Assembly (NCBI GenBank): GCA_030612485.1
Contig: JAUWNS010000046.1
Location: 1-14,747, forward strand
Reading direction: 5' to 3'
Source of the DNA: Candidatus Bipolaricaulota bacterium
Lineage (GTDB): Bacteria; Bipolaricaulota; Bipolaricaulia; UBA7950; UBA9294
DNA length: 14,747 nt
In this document: one piece after another, positions 7,612-13,782 of the stretch
Position numbering within the stretch: position 1 is the stretch's first letter
Layout: every line of letters starts with the position of its first letter
Program-made: the position numbers and the translations under genes
Notes under the pieces: generated by a model
What the model was told of the DNA's origin: nothing
Databases searched by the model: none
The model's input: the letters and a program-made list of their open reading frames with translations, nothing else

Positions 7612-7720
7612 CGGATTGGGGAGCAAAGGTTGAGTGGTTGAGCGATTGAGTGATTAAATCTCCCGATCATTCAGTCTTCCGATCTCTCAATTACTCACTC
7701 GCTCAATTGCCTGATCCCTC
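7612..7720 (-). repeat. Dispersed intergenic repeat, copy B (inverted relative to copy A)
   Basis: Read on the minus strand, 7691-7657 matches copy A (4997-5031) at 33 of 35 positions, with further matching blocks up to CTCAACC..TTTGCTCCCC. Copy B also folds back on itself: TTGAGCGATTGAGTGATTAA (7638-7657) can pair imperfectly with TTACTCACTCGCTCAA (7690-7705). It fills most of the 190-base gap between dnaN and the next gene. Confidence 0.8.
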
Positions 7721-7782
7721 TTGCAACGAACCTGGCGATGGGATACGGTCTCACCCACATCTCTAGCAGCTAAGGAGTGCTC

Positions 7783-8508
7783 ATGCGCCTAGTCCGTTTT
7801 ATCTCTCGCGAGACCAAAAAAACCGAGAACGGTGAGTTGCGTGAAGAGGTGATCATCACCCCTCGCGGGGAGGTTCCTCTCTCCCAGGTGAGGCTTCTCG
7901 CCCCGTGCACCCCGACGAAGATCATCTGTGTAGGGCGCAACTACGCCGCGCACGCGCAGGAGTTGGGAAACGAGGTCCCAACACGACCGTTGCTCTTCTT
8001 CAAGCCCCCCTCCTCCGTGATCGGTCCCGAAGAGGAAATCGTCCTCCCAAGGAGTTCCATGGTGCACCACGAGGCAGAACTTGCCGTTGTCATCGGCAAA
8101 CGCTGCCGCAACGTTTCCGCTGCAGAGGCGATGGATGTTATCCTCGGTTACACATGCCTGAACGACATCTCCGACCGCGAGGCACAGAAGTGGGAGAAGA
8201 ACTGGGTGCGGGCCAAGGGATTCGACACCTCCGCTCCGATCGGTCCGATGATCGTCACCAAGGACGAGATCGACGGACCGTTCCACGTCATGCTTAGGGT
8301 GAACGGCAAGACGAAGCAGGACGGATCGACGCGCGACTTTATCTTCCCGATCCCCGTTCTCATCGAGGAAATCTCCGCCTACATGACCCTAGAACCAGGG
8401 GATGTGATCGCCACCGGAACCCCGGCCGGGGTCGGCCCGCTCTCCGCCGGGGACGTCGTCGAGGTAGAGATCGGTGGAATAGGCATCCTGCGAAACCCCG
8501 TGCGCTAG
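7783..8508 (+). CDS. Fumarylacetoacetate hydrolase family enzyme
   Basis: 241 residues, typical for the single-domain FAH family that hydrolyses or decarboxylates 2-oxo-acid intermediates, often in aromatic degradation, or acts on oxaloacetate or acylpyruvates. Seen: ICVGRNYAAHAQELGN (48-63), FFKPPSSVIGP, HHEAELAVVIGK (95-106) with metal-binding E97 and E99, LGYTCLNDISDREAQ (121-135) with D128, RAKGFDTSAPIGP (143-155), and a closing TGTPAGVGPLSAGD (211-224). All metal ligands are present. ATG 7783 has AAGGAG five bases ahead; a GTG six bases earlier is less likely. It is followed after 54 bases by the mtfA-like gene in the same direction. No pathway neighbours are in the window, so the substrate cannot be told. 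Confidence 0.9.
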   Translation: MRLVRFISRETKKTENGELREEVIITPRGEVPLSQVRLLAPCTPTKIICVGRNYAAHAQELGNEVPTRPLLFFKPPSSVIGPEEEIVLPRSSMVHHEAELAVVIGKRCRNVSAAEAMDVILGYTCLNDISDREAQKWEKNWVRAKGFDTSAPIGPMIVTKDEIDGPFHVMLRVNGKTKQDGSTRDFIFPIPVLIEEISAYMTLEPGDVIATGTPAGVGPLSAGDVVEVEIGGIGILRNPVR

Positions 8509-8562
8509 ATCGCGCCGCCTCCGCCACAGGAGCGAGGGAACGATAATGATGGAGCGAGCAGC

Positions 8563-9342
8563 TTGAGCTGGTTCAAAGCGCGACGGCGGGAGAAGATCAG
8601 CAGGCGTGAGTTCTCCAGCGCATGGCAAAGGATCATCGAGAAGAACGTCCCCTTCGTTCGTTATCTTCCACCGGCCGATCGCGAGGAACTTGAGCGACAT
8701 ATTCAGATCTTCCTGGCGGAGAAACGCTTCGAGGGGGCGGGCGGCTTGGCGATGACCGACGAGATTCGGGTCACCATCGCCGCGCAGGCGTGCATCCTCC
8801 TCCTGCACCGCAAGACCGACTGCTATCCTGGCCTCTACTCGATCGTCGTCTACCCGCACGCGTATCTCGCCCACCGTCGCGAACAGGACATCACAGGAAT
8901 CGTCACCGAAGGGATGCAACCCCGTCTCGGCGAATCCTGGAAACAGGGCGCCATCGTCCTATCGTGGGACGATGTCCGATCCGGTGCGGCGGACATACAC
9001 GACGGCCACAACGTCGTCTTCCACGAGTTTGCCCATCAGCTCGACGCCGAGGACGGCGAGACCGATGGCGCACCAGTTCTTCCTCACCGCTCCATGTACC
9101 TCGCCTGGGCACGGGTCTTTGGAGAGGAGTATGCGCGATTGCAACGGGATATCGAGCACGGTCAAGAGACCCTGCTCAATCGGTACGGGGCGACCAACCC
9201 CGCCGAGTTCTTCGCCGTAGCGACCGAGTTCTTCTTCGAGAAGCCAAGGCAGTTGAAGGCAAAACTCCCTCAGCTCTACGACGAGTTGAGCCGCTACTAC
9301 AAACAGGACCCCGCCGCCCTCGACACGTACGAGGGCTTCTGA
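8563..9342 (+). CDS. mtfA: Zinc metallopeptidase, MtfA (M90) family
   Basis: 259 residues, the family length. The zinc site HEFAH is at 154-158, followed by QLDAEDGETDG (typical MtfA pattern) and the helix TNPAEFFAVATEFFFEKP (211-228), which supplies the third ligand. In E. coli MtfA is an aminopeptidase-like protein that binds the repressor Mlc and affects glucose uptake; whether that holds here is unknown. The start is TTG 8563: it gives the expected N-terminus SWFKARRRE, GGAG lies eight bases ahead, and no ATG or GTG exists in this frame between it and the stop of the preceding gene. The two nearby ATGs (8546, 8549) are in another frame and stop at once. Likely in one transcript with the FAH-family gene. 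It converges with the HEPN gene downstream. Confidence 0.9.
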   Translation: MSWFKARRREKISRREFSSAWQRIIEKNVPFVRYLPPADREELERHIQIFLAEKRFEGAGGLAMTDEIRVTIAAQACILLLHRKTDCYPGLYSIVVYPHAYLAHRREQDITGIVTEGMQPRLGESWKQGAIVLSWDDVRSGAADIHDGHNVVFHEFAHQLDAEDGETDGAPVLPHRSMYLAWARVFGEEYARLQRDIEHGQETLLNRYGATNPAEFFAVATEFFFEKPRQLKAKLPQLYDELSRYYKQDPAALDTYEGF

Positions 9343-9442
9343 GGCTTACTTAACTTTCTGATTGGGAAAAGGTGGATGCGGTTTTTGGTTCCTTGTCGTT
9401 TCGAGTGGGTAGTGACTTCTAATTTTGGCTTCCGCGTAACTC

Positions 9443-10612
9443 TTAAAACCCGGACATCGACTTGGTAATTCGGTCCTTTGTACGTGGTTCCCGTAGATGT
9501 ATCACTGGCTGGTTCCGCTTCACAAATCGGCGGGGTGGCTCCTGTCGAAGGAGCGCTCGTGCGAGTTCCTTCTTCGCGAACTCTCGAAACTTCTCCTTCG
9601 TCCCGAAGATGTCGCAGTTCCGGACAACTAGGAGAAGCAGGTTCCCGACAACGTCATCAGCAAGGAGGAGGTCGTTGATCGTGAGATCCGAAGTGTGGCC
9701 TTCGTGGACCAGATCATTGCGTATTCGGATCAGTCTCTCCCTTGCTTCTTCGTCTGCCCATGCAATTCCGGGCGGTGTATACATCCTGATCCAGCGAAGC
9801 ATGCCCTCGAGAAGGCGAACCTGGCGCGTTTGCCGCTCGCCCTTCTCAAACAGGAGCACATCAAGCGCGATCATATTGGCGAGAATCGCCTGCTGAGCAT
9901 CGTGTTCGAGGTAGCCTTCGCCGAAGAGTTGTAGAGCTCTCCCAACGGAGATCTTCCATTCTTTCGACGTTTTCGAGCCGTCTTCGAAAAAGGCGTTGAT
10001 CGACTTGAGAAAGCCATGCCTGCGCTCACTCGCGATCCAGAACGCATCAAGCTGCGTAGGCATGAGCCCTTTGGTCCAAGCCATCGCACCGAGCGCGTGA
10101 CTGAAAGGGTTCTCGGCATCCTGGAAGAACCAAATCCTCTGTCCTCGCGACGCGTTCTCTAGCGCGCCGAAACTGGACAATGGGTCACGATGTCTGTAGA
10201 CTCAAAGCGCACTAGCAAGAAAGGCGAGAGCTCTTCGCACGTTGCCGAGGAAGTTGTCCTCCAGATCTCGTCCCCGCTGCTTTCCCCGCTGAACGGCAAC
10301 CACCCCAACTGAAGGCCTTGCACTACCCAATCTTTCGTAGGGCTGCAGGAACATGTGTCTAAAGGCAGATCGAAGGCTCACGCCTGCTTTACCCCACCTT
10401 CGTTTTGCCACATATTGGAACCGCTTCAAGTCCATCAGCAGAACGCCGGCGATTTTCACCTCGCCGGTGCGAACATGAGTTCGGTCGATCTTCAAGTTGA
10501 CGACAGGCGTGATGGAAAGCCAGTCTCGGAACTGCTGGTCCTTGAGAGCGTGGTAGATCCCTTCTGCGGCCTGCTGAGACCGGTCCGGTGGGTCTGCTCT
10601 TGGTGTAGTCAA
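9443..10612 (-). pseudogene. HEPN-domain (Apea-like) gene interrupted by an in-frame TGA
   Basis: One minus-strand frame of 389 codons from TTG 10612, which has GGAGG seven bases ahead, to TAA 9443, broken once by TGA at 10204-10202 (codon 137). The first part (136 residues) is basic and unrecognised. The second part (252 residues) ends with a helical domain containing IRIRNDLVHEGHTSDLTIND; R-N-D-L-V-H (near 9704-9721) is the R-x4-H signature of HEPN RNases, and the context resembles the Apea-like HEPN group known from phage defence. Coding character continues across the stop (LAFLASAL, stop, VYRHRDPLSSFGALENAS), with no ribosome-binding site at the TTG 10180 behind it, so a nonsense mutation or sequencing error is likeliest. 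TGA serves as a normal stop elsewhere in the window. Two separate proteins are possible but less likely. Convergent with mtfA. Confidence 0.65.
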
Positions 10613-10943
10613 CGAGTTTCCTCCAGTGAAACCATTGTGCCTAACTGCTTCTTGTACTGTGGCACCGGTGATTTACATGGGACACCAATTGCCTCCTGGT
10701 ACGAGCGTCATTCACTATGTTCTCCATTCTCGCGAAAGAAGCAAGTTCGAGGTGTATACACTGCGCGGGGGGCGTCAGGCCAATCTCGCAACGAAAGCCT
10801 TTTCTTGTAGCGGAAACCGCCTCGAAAATCACCCGCATAAGACTACCGCTGTTGACTCGTTTGTATATTCGGACGTATTCTATACCGTTGGTTCGTGTAA
10901 AGTAACCAGTGATATTCTGTAAGCAAACAGGAGGCCGGGGGCA
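10613..10943. other. Gene-free spacer with divergent signals in the accessory region
   Basis: 331 bases upstream of both the HEPN gene (minus) and the 70-residue frame (plus), and more AT-rich than its surroundings. It holds the ribosome-binding site of the HEPN gene next to 10612, a plus-strand promoter candidate (10852-10881) and the short inverted repeat TGGTT..AACCA around 10890-10908. Frames in it lack start signals. I see no further gene. Confidence 0.5.
10852..10881 (+). promoter_or_regulatory. Promoter candidate for the 70-residue frame
   Basis: TTGACT, an 18-base spacer and TATTCT give a reasonable sigma-70-like pair about 63 bases ahead of the GTG start at 10944. Confidence 0.4.
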
Positions 10944-11156
10944 GTGAACCAATCAAATTCTGAACAACTTATAACTGAACAAGCAGCCACTATCGCCGAT
11001 CAGATGAACAAAATTGCCCAGTGGGCCAAGTCCGAAGAGGATGTCCGCTACGATTGCAATAAGCTCATCGACGAGTTTATCGAGAAGGCTCTATTCACGC
11101 TAACAGTTGGTGACATGGATCAAGATGCTCCTACCGCAGTTAGAAAGCAAGCTTGA
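10944..11156 (+). CDS. 70-residue fragment resembling the N-terminus of a restriction/methylase protein
   Basis: GTG start with AGGAGG nine bases ahead and a promoter candidate upstream, so it has its own expression signals. Residues 1-49 (EQLITEQAATIADQMNKIAQ, then WAKSEEDVRYDCNKLIDEFI) look like the helical start of type IIG or type I restriction-methylation proteins, in which 'W..SEED.R....KLID.F...A' is a familiar opening. That is from memory, not a search. After EKA the sequence (LFTLTVGDMDQDAPTAVRKQA) no longer fits and ends at TGA, as expected if the rest of the gene was deleted. It may be a remnant with an intact 5' end, or a genuine small protein. No methylase motifs follow in any frame before the tRNA genes. 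Confidence 0.45.
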   Translation: MNQSNSEQLITEQAATIADQMNKIAQWAKSEEDVRYDCNKLIDEFIEKALFTLTVGDMDQDAPTAVRKQA

Positions 11157-11398
11157 GGGATAGCCGCAGTGAAATTTTGATCTACCCAGCGATGTTCGTC
11201 AGCTATTGGTAATCGTACAACGTCAACAGCTAGCGTTAATAGAGCCATAGAGAAACACCAAGAATAAAGATCTGACACCAATGCCCGCCTGCGAGTCAGA
11301 AGTCATACGTCAAGCGGTTGAAGAGCACTTAAACGCCCATGAGAATAGCTCTTGAAACTTGACATCTCGCTGCAAATGACGTACACTTAAAGACACAA
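11157..11398. other. Spacer between the 70-residue frame and the tRNA pair
   Basis: 242 bases without a gene. Two long-looped inverted repeats are visible: TCTGAC/GTCAGA (11271-11300) and AAGAGC/GCTCTT (11321-11353). CACTTAAA occurs twice (11326, 11384). A strong plus-strand promoter-like pair (11359-11387) faces the tRNA genes. None of the hairpins has a T-run. Confidence 0.4.
11359..11387 (+). promoter_or_regulatory. Strong promoter-like sequence, antisense to the tRNA pair
   Basis: Consensus TTGACA (11359-11364), 17 bases, TACACT (11382-11387). Transcription would begin near 11394 and run antisense through both tRNA genes. There is no plus-strand gene behind it. It may be chance, an antisense control, or a leftover from a deleted gene. 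Confidence 0.35.
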
Positions 11399-11465
11399 TG
11401 GAGGTGAGGGCATCGAAGCCCTGGGCGGTTGCTTATAAGGCCACGCCCCCAAACTTGGCACCCCC
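11399..11465 (-). tRNA. Compact tRNA-like gene, anticodon UAU, with G3:U70 (alanine-type acceptor)
   Basis: 67 bases on the minus strand. The acceptor GGGGGTG pairs with CACCTCC over seven pairs, with one G:U exactly at 3:70, the main identity element read by AlaRS, and an A at the discriminator position. The T arm is AGGGC-TTCGAT-GCCCT (loop one base short). The anticodon arm is GTGGC-CTTATAA-GCAAC (four pairs and one G-A mismatch) with anticodon TAT, which reads the isoleucine codon AUA. The D region CCAAGTTTGGGGGC resembles a normal D arm with several bases missing. No CCA is encoded. It lies seven bases after the leucine-type tRNA on the same strand. It may be a functional minimal tRNA, a tRNA mimic or a decaying pseudogene. 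A competing hairpin GGGCG..CGCCC exists. The two good terminal stems make chance unlikely. Confidence 0.5.
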
Positions 11466-11472
11466 GCTGTGA

Positions 11473-11556
11473 TGCTGGAGGCGGGACTCGAACCCGCACG
11501 CTCGGAAGAGCAGCAAGGTGTAAGCTTGCTTCGTATACCAATTCCGACACTCCAGC
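11473..11556 (-). tRNA. Class II (leucine-type) tRNA with anticodon UAC
   Basis: 84 bases on the minus strand, all arms intact: acceptor GCTGGAG/CTCCAGC (7 pairs), D arm TCG-GAATTGGTATA-CGA, anticodon arm GCAAG-CTTACAC-CTTGC (5 pairs, 7-base loop), long variable arm GCTC-TTCC-GAGC, and T arm GCGGG-TTCGAGT-CCCGC. The discriminator is A73; CCA is not encoded. The long variable arm, three-pair D stem, AATTGGTA loop and A73 are those of tRNA-Leu. The loop places TAC at 34-36, a valine anticodon (GUA), where tRNA-Leu(UAA) would have TAA. Serine tRNA (G73) and tyrosine tRNA (GUA anticodon) fit worse. It begins 18 bases after the stop of the winged-helix gene and is likely cut from the same transcript. 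The gene is certain as a tRNA structure; its amino acid is not. Confidence 0.85.
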
Positions 11557-11574
11557 TATAGAGGGGCTGACGAT

Positions 11575-12105
11575 CTAGACTTTGAGGCCTGACGTCAGTC
11601 CCTCGCTCTTTGTGTCTTTACGTTCCTCCTTCCACTCGACCAATCCCCACTTCGCTTTCCCCTTGAGCTTCACTGAGTAAAAGATGTCTTCTTTCTGGCT
11701 GATGGATGCGTTTACTTGCGATGACTTGTTTTCTGTGCGAAACGCACGCCCTCCCGCCAGCAAGCGGGTTACGATCTCCCCTGTGAACATCTGGCGATGC
11801 TCTCTTCGCAAGATTTCTCTTGCAGCTTCCCACACCGGCATACTCTCAAACTCTCCAGGGCCAACAATCGTTACACCGAACGGAGCAACTTGCGGCTGCC
11901 TCTCAACGCCATTATGGGTCTGAAGGAGCTCATCGAGCTTGTGTAGCTCCGCTTGTATCTGTTGGCGCTCACGAAACAGTGCATCGAATGCGGCTAGCTT
12001 CCTTCGCAGTAATGCAGCGCGTTTGTTCGCCAGCGCAATGAATTCGCTTTCGGATTTCGCTAATTCTGCATCTACGGACTCAATCTCCGGTGACAATCCA
12101 GTCAT
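11575..12105 (-). CDS. Coiled-coil protein with a HARE-HTH-like winged helix
   Basis: 176 residues from ATG 12105 with AAGGGG seven bases ahead. Residues about 5-65 are a charged helical coiled coil (heptads rich in Leu, Ala, Glu, Lys and Arg). A linker at 66-87 follows. Residues 88-158 (MPVWEAAREILRREHRQMFT, then GEIVTRLLAGGRAF and a strand pair ending FYSVKLKGKAKWGLVEW) match the shape of HARE-HTH winged helices, which occur in restriction enzymes and transcription proteins and are thought to bind DNA, perhaps modified bases. It has its own promoter (12138-12166). The two odd tRNA genes lie directly downstream on the same strand. The function is unknown: it could regulate the cassette or be part of a defence or mobile unit. 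The family assignment is by pattern only. Confidence 0.7.
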   Translation of the reverse strand: MTGLSPEIESVDAELAKSESEFIALANKRAALLRRKLAAFDALFRERQQIQAELHKLDELLQTHNGVERQPQVAPFGVTIVGPGEFESMPVWEAAREILRREHRQMFTGEIVTRLLAGGRAFRTENKSSQVNASISQKEDIFYSVKLKGKAKWGLVEWKEERKDTKSEGLTSGLKV

Positions 12106-12137
12106 TATGTTACCCCTTCTGCGAGAGATCTAGAGGG

Positions 12138-12166
12138 AGTATACTCGAATGCTAATGCTCGCGCAA
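12138..12166 (-). promoter_or_regulatory. Promoter of the winged-helix gene and tRNA pair
   Basis: On the minus strand TTGCGC (12166-12161), a 17-base spacer and TATACT (12143-12138). It would start transcription about 25 bases before the ATG at 12105 and could drive the downstream tRNAs as well. Confidence 0.5.
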
Positions 12167-12208
12167 GTCGATATTGCGCTCGGCGCTATGATTAGCGCCG
12201 GACAATGA
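12149..12208 (+). CDS. Possible 19-residue leader frame ahead of the beta-rich gene
   Basis: MLMLAQVDIALGAMISAGQ, with GGAG nine bases ahead of its ATG and a stop that overlaps the ATG of the next frame (ATGA). It could allow translation of the downstream gene, which has no ribosome-binding site of its own. It may equally be a frame-shifted remnant of that gene's lost N-terminus. Too short to judge. Confidence 0.2.
   Translation: MLMLAQVDIALGAMISAGQ
12181..12200. repeat. Perfect 8-base inverted repeat at the island border
   Basis: CGGCGCTA-TGAT-TAGCGCCG. It lies four bases before the beta-rich frame and just upstream of the winged-helix promoter on the other strand. It could be an operator for the winged-helix protein, a recombination-site remnant, or a hairpin that hides the start of the next gene. 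Confidence 0.5.
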
Positions 12209-13368
12209 TCACTGCTTGCGAAGGGACGTTCGACGAGACCGCATCGGGGACGACGACGATCCAGATCGACGTCGAGGAACAGTGGCTGGTAGGACTGCTC
12301 TCGGGGAGCTGGGATACATCACTCACCTTCAATGTGCAGACGTTCAGCGTCAGTGCGTTTCGCACACAGCTGACCGAGGTGTACCGGATCAGGCAGCTTG
12401 TGGTTCAGGGGATCGCTACCTGGGAGTACGGTACGGCTGACCCGATCTTCGACTCCTTGCGCTTCCAAGCCGACTTTCCATTGGGAGATATGATTAAGAT
12501 CAGTTCTACGCTCGCCTTCGATCCGAACGGAAGTCCACTGTTCGACTACTGGTGTACAACGACGAGTTTCAGCCTTTTCGACACCTCGTTTAACCACACC
12601 TTCTACCTCACCACAGACCTGCAAACGGATTCCTACCAGACGCTCACCGCGTGGGGAACTGTAGGCAATGTACGCTACAGCAACACGGTGACGTTTGATA
12701 TGAATGAAGATTACGGCTTCTGCTTCAGCCGGGAGAACTTAAGTCTCTCCTGGATGTGGTGCGACTTACAGGTGAGTTCTACGGTGAGCATCACGGATGA
12801 GGGCTTCCAAAGCGTCACCCTCAGTGCCAGCGACTACCCGATACCCGGTCTTGTACTGCCAAACCTCGGTCTGTACTTAGATCTCGTATTAAGGTTCACC
12901 CCGGACGAGAAGACACTCATCCCAACGTTCAGACTGAAGACAGCGTGGATCGATTGCATCCAGTTGCTGACCAAGTTAGAGACAAGTGGAGACTTGGACA
13001 CATCGATAAACGGGTTCAGTATCTACGGGATCAAGCTTAAACAAGCATTGGGGGATGGGATCACGATCCAGATGGCGACCTCGTTCGACGATACCAAGAA
13101 CTCTTCGGTGACCGGCCAGAGCGACTACTTCGAGCTGTTCCTCCTCTCGGGAACGACGACATCCTGCTGTGGTGCTCCCGGGATGTGGAGTGTGGCGACA
13201 TACTTTGCCTGCTCATCAACACAGCTCTTTGACTGGGGGATGACCCTGTTCAGGCTCGACATAGGGCTTACCGACCAATTCAGCGCATCCACAGAGATCG
13301 CGATCCGCTCGGGAACGTTCAACGAGCCAACGCTGGAGCTTACCTTCGGCTGGACAGCACGTTGGTAA
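12205..13368 (+). CDS. Beta-strand-rich surface/outer-membrane-like protein, probably 5'-truncated
   Basis: 387 residues with alternating polar and hydrophobic stretches (for example TSLTFNVQTFSVSAF, DTSFNHTFYLTTDLQ, FSASTEIAIRSG), few charges and many Ser, Thr, Phe and Trp. It ends LELTFGWTARW, an aromatic last residue as in outer-membrane barrels. Cysteines occur in pairs or close (SCCGAPGMW). I do not recognise a named family. A protein of this kind should be exported, yet it starts MITACEGTFDETASG without a signal peptide, has no ribosome-binding site, and has an in-frame stop 12 bases upstream. The simplest reading is that its 5' end was lost where the accessory region joins. The remaining frame is fully open, so the loss may be recent, or translation may be coupled to the short frame at 12149. 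It converges with the release-factor-like gene. Confidence 0.65.
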   Translation: MITACEGTFDETASGTTTIQIDVEEQWLVGLLSGSWDTSLTFNVQTFSVSAFRTQLTEVYRIRQLVVQGIATWEYGTADPIFDSLRFQADFPLGDMIKISSTLAFDPNGSPLFDYWCTTTSFSLFDTSFNHTFYLTTDLQTDSYQTLTAWGTVGNVRYSNTVTFDMNEDYGFCFSRENLSLSWMWCDLQVSSTVSITDEGFQSVTLSASDYPIPGLVLPNLGLYLDLVLRFTPDEKTLIPTFRLKTAWIDCIQLLTKLETSGDLDTSINGFSIYGIKLKQALGDGITIQMATSFDDTKNSSVTGQSDYFELFLLSGTTTSCCGAPGMWSVATYFACSSTQLFDWGMTLFRLDIGLTDQFSASTEIAIRSGTFNEPTLELTFGWTARW

Positions 13369-13381
13369 GATGAGTGCCTGT

Positions 13382-13732
13382 CTATTCCTCGATGTCAGGC
13401 TTCCTCCGCAGGCGTTTCTTCGTTGCCCGTCGCTTCTTGTAGCTGAGGATCTTCTTCCGTACGCTCCGGGGGATGACGGTCGGGATACGTGGTTGCGGTG
13501 GTTGTGAAAGTGCCTCCAGTCGCCTCCTTAGCTCTTCCAGTGCGATCTGCTTATTTTGATACTGACTGCGCTCGCGTTGACAGGTCACGACAATCCCTGT
13601 GGGGGAATGGCGAATCCTCACCGCTGTCTCGCGCTTGTTGACGTTTTGACCACCCGGTCCACTTGAACGGAACGTCTCCACCACACACTCGGTAAGAAGA
13701 TCCTCGTCGGAGCTCGGAATATCCGGGTTCAT
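13382..13732 (-). CDS. Peptide chain release factor-like protein (GGQ ribosome rescue)
   Basis: 116 residues from ATG 13732, with AAGGGGAGG ahead (nine bases from GGAGG). It consists only of the catalytic GGQ domain of class I release factors: [20 protein letters not shown] (21-40) with GGQ at 27-29, which triggers peptidyl-tRNA hydrolysis, then [17 protein letters not shown] and a very basic C-terminal tail (93-111, rich in Lys and Arg). The codon-reading domains of RF1 and RF2 are absent. Such proteins (ArfB/YaeJ, mitochondrial ICT1 and MTRFR) release stalled peptides from ribosomes without a stop codon, the basic tail entering the mRNA channel. The NVNKRET variant is closer to MTRFR-type than to classic ArfB. 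105 bases separate it from the upstream VWFA-type gene. Confidence 0.85.
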   Translation of the reverse strand: MNPDIPSSDEDLLTECVVETFRSSGPGGQNVNKRETAVRIRHSPTGIVVTCQRERSQYQNKQIALEELRRRLEALSQPPQPRIPTVIPRSVRKKILSYKKRRATKKRLRRKPDIEE

Positions 13733-13782
13733 CGTGGCCAGCCTCCCCTTTCAATCATTGTACCGCAGACGGGGAAACGCGG

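Noticed and set aside
7620..7720. CRISPR-like array in the dnaN spacer
   Set aside because: The short units are irregular, with no constant repeat length or unique spacers; it is a fold-back dispersed repeat.
7721..7749. Promoter for the FAH-family gene (TTGCAA-17-TACGGT)
   Set aside because: The -10 half matches the consensus at only three positions.
10190..10215. TGA in the HEPN gene as selenocysteine or recoded codon
   Set aside because: Only a tiny palindrome (GTCTACAGAC) follows, not a SECIS-like hairpin, and TGA ends dppC and mtfA normally, so recoding is not supported.
10355..10810. 151-residue plus-strand frame
   Set aside because: Most of it is antisense to the better-supported HEPN gene, with no start signals and no recognisable motif.
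10641..10952. 103-residue minus-strand frame upstream of the HEPN gene
   Set aside because: It begins at a TTG without ribosome-binding site, overlaps the start of the 70-residue gene, and its sequence matches nothing I recognise.
11271..11353. Further tRNA genes or a terminator downstream of the tRNA pair
   Set aside because: The inverted repeats have long loops and no T-arm signature or T-run was found.
11329..11550. 73-residue minus-strand frame across the tRNA region
   Set aside because: It runs through both tRNA structures; the frame is a by-product of the tRNA sequence.
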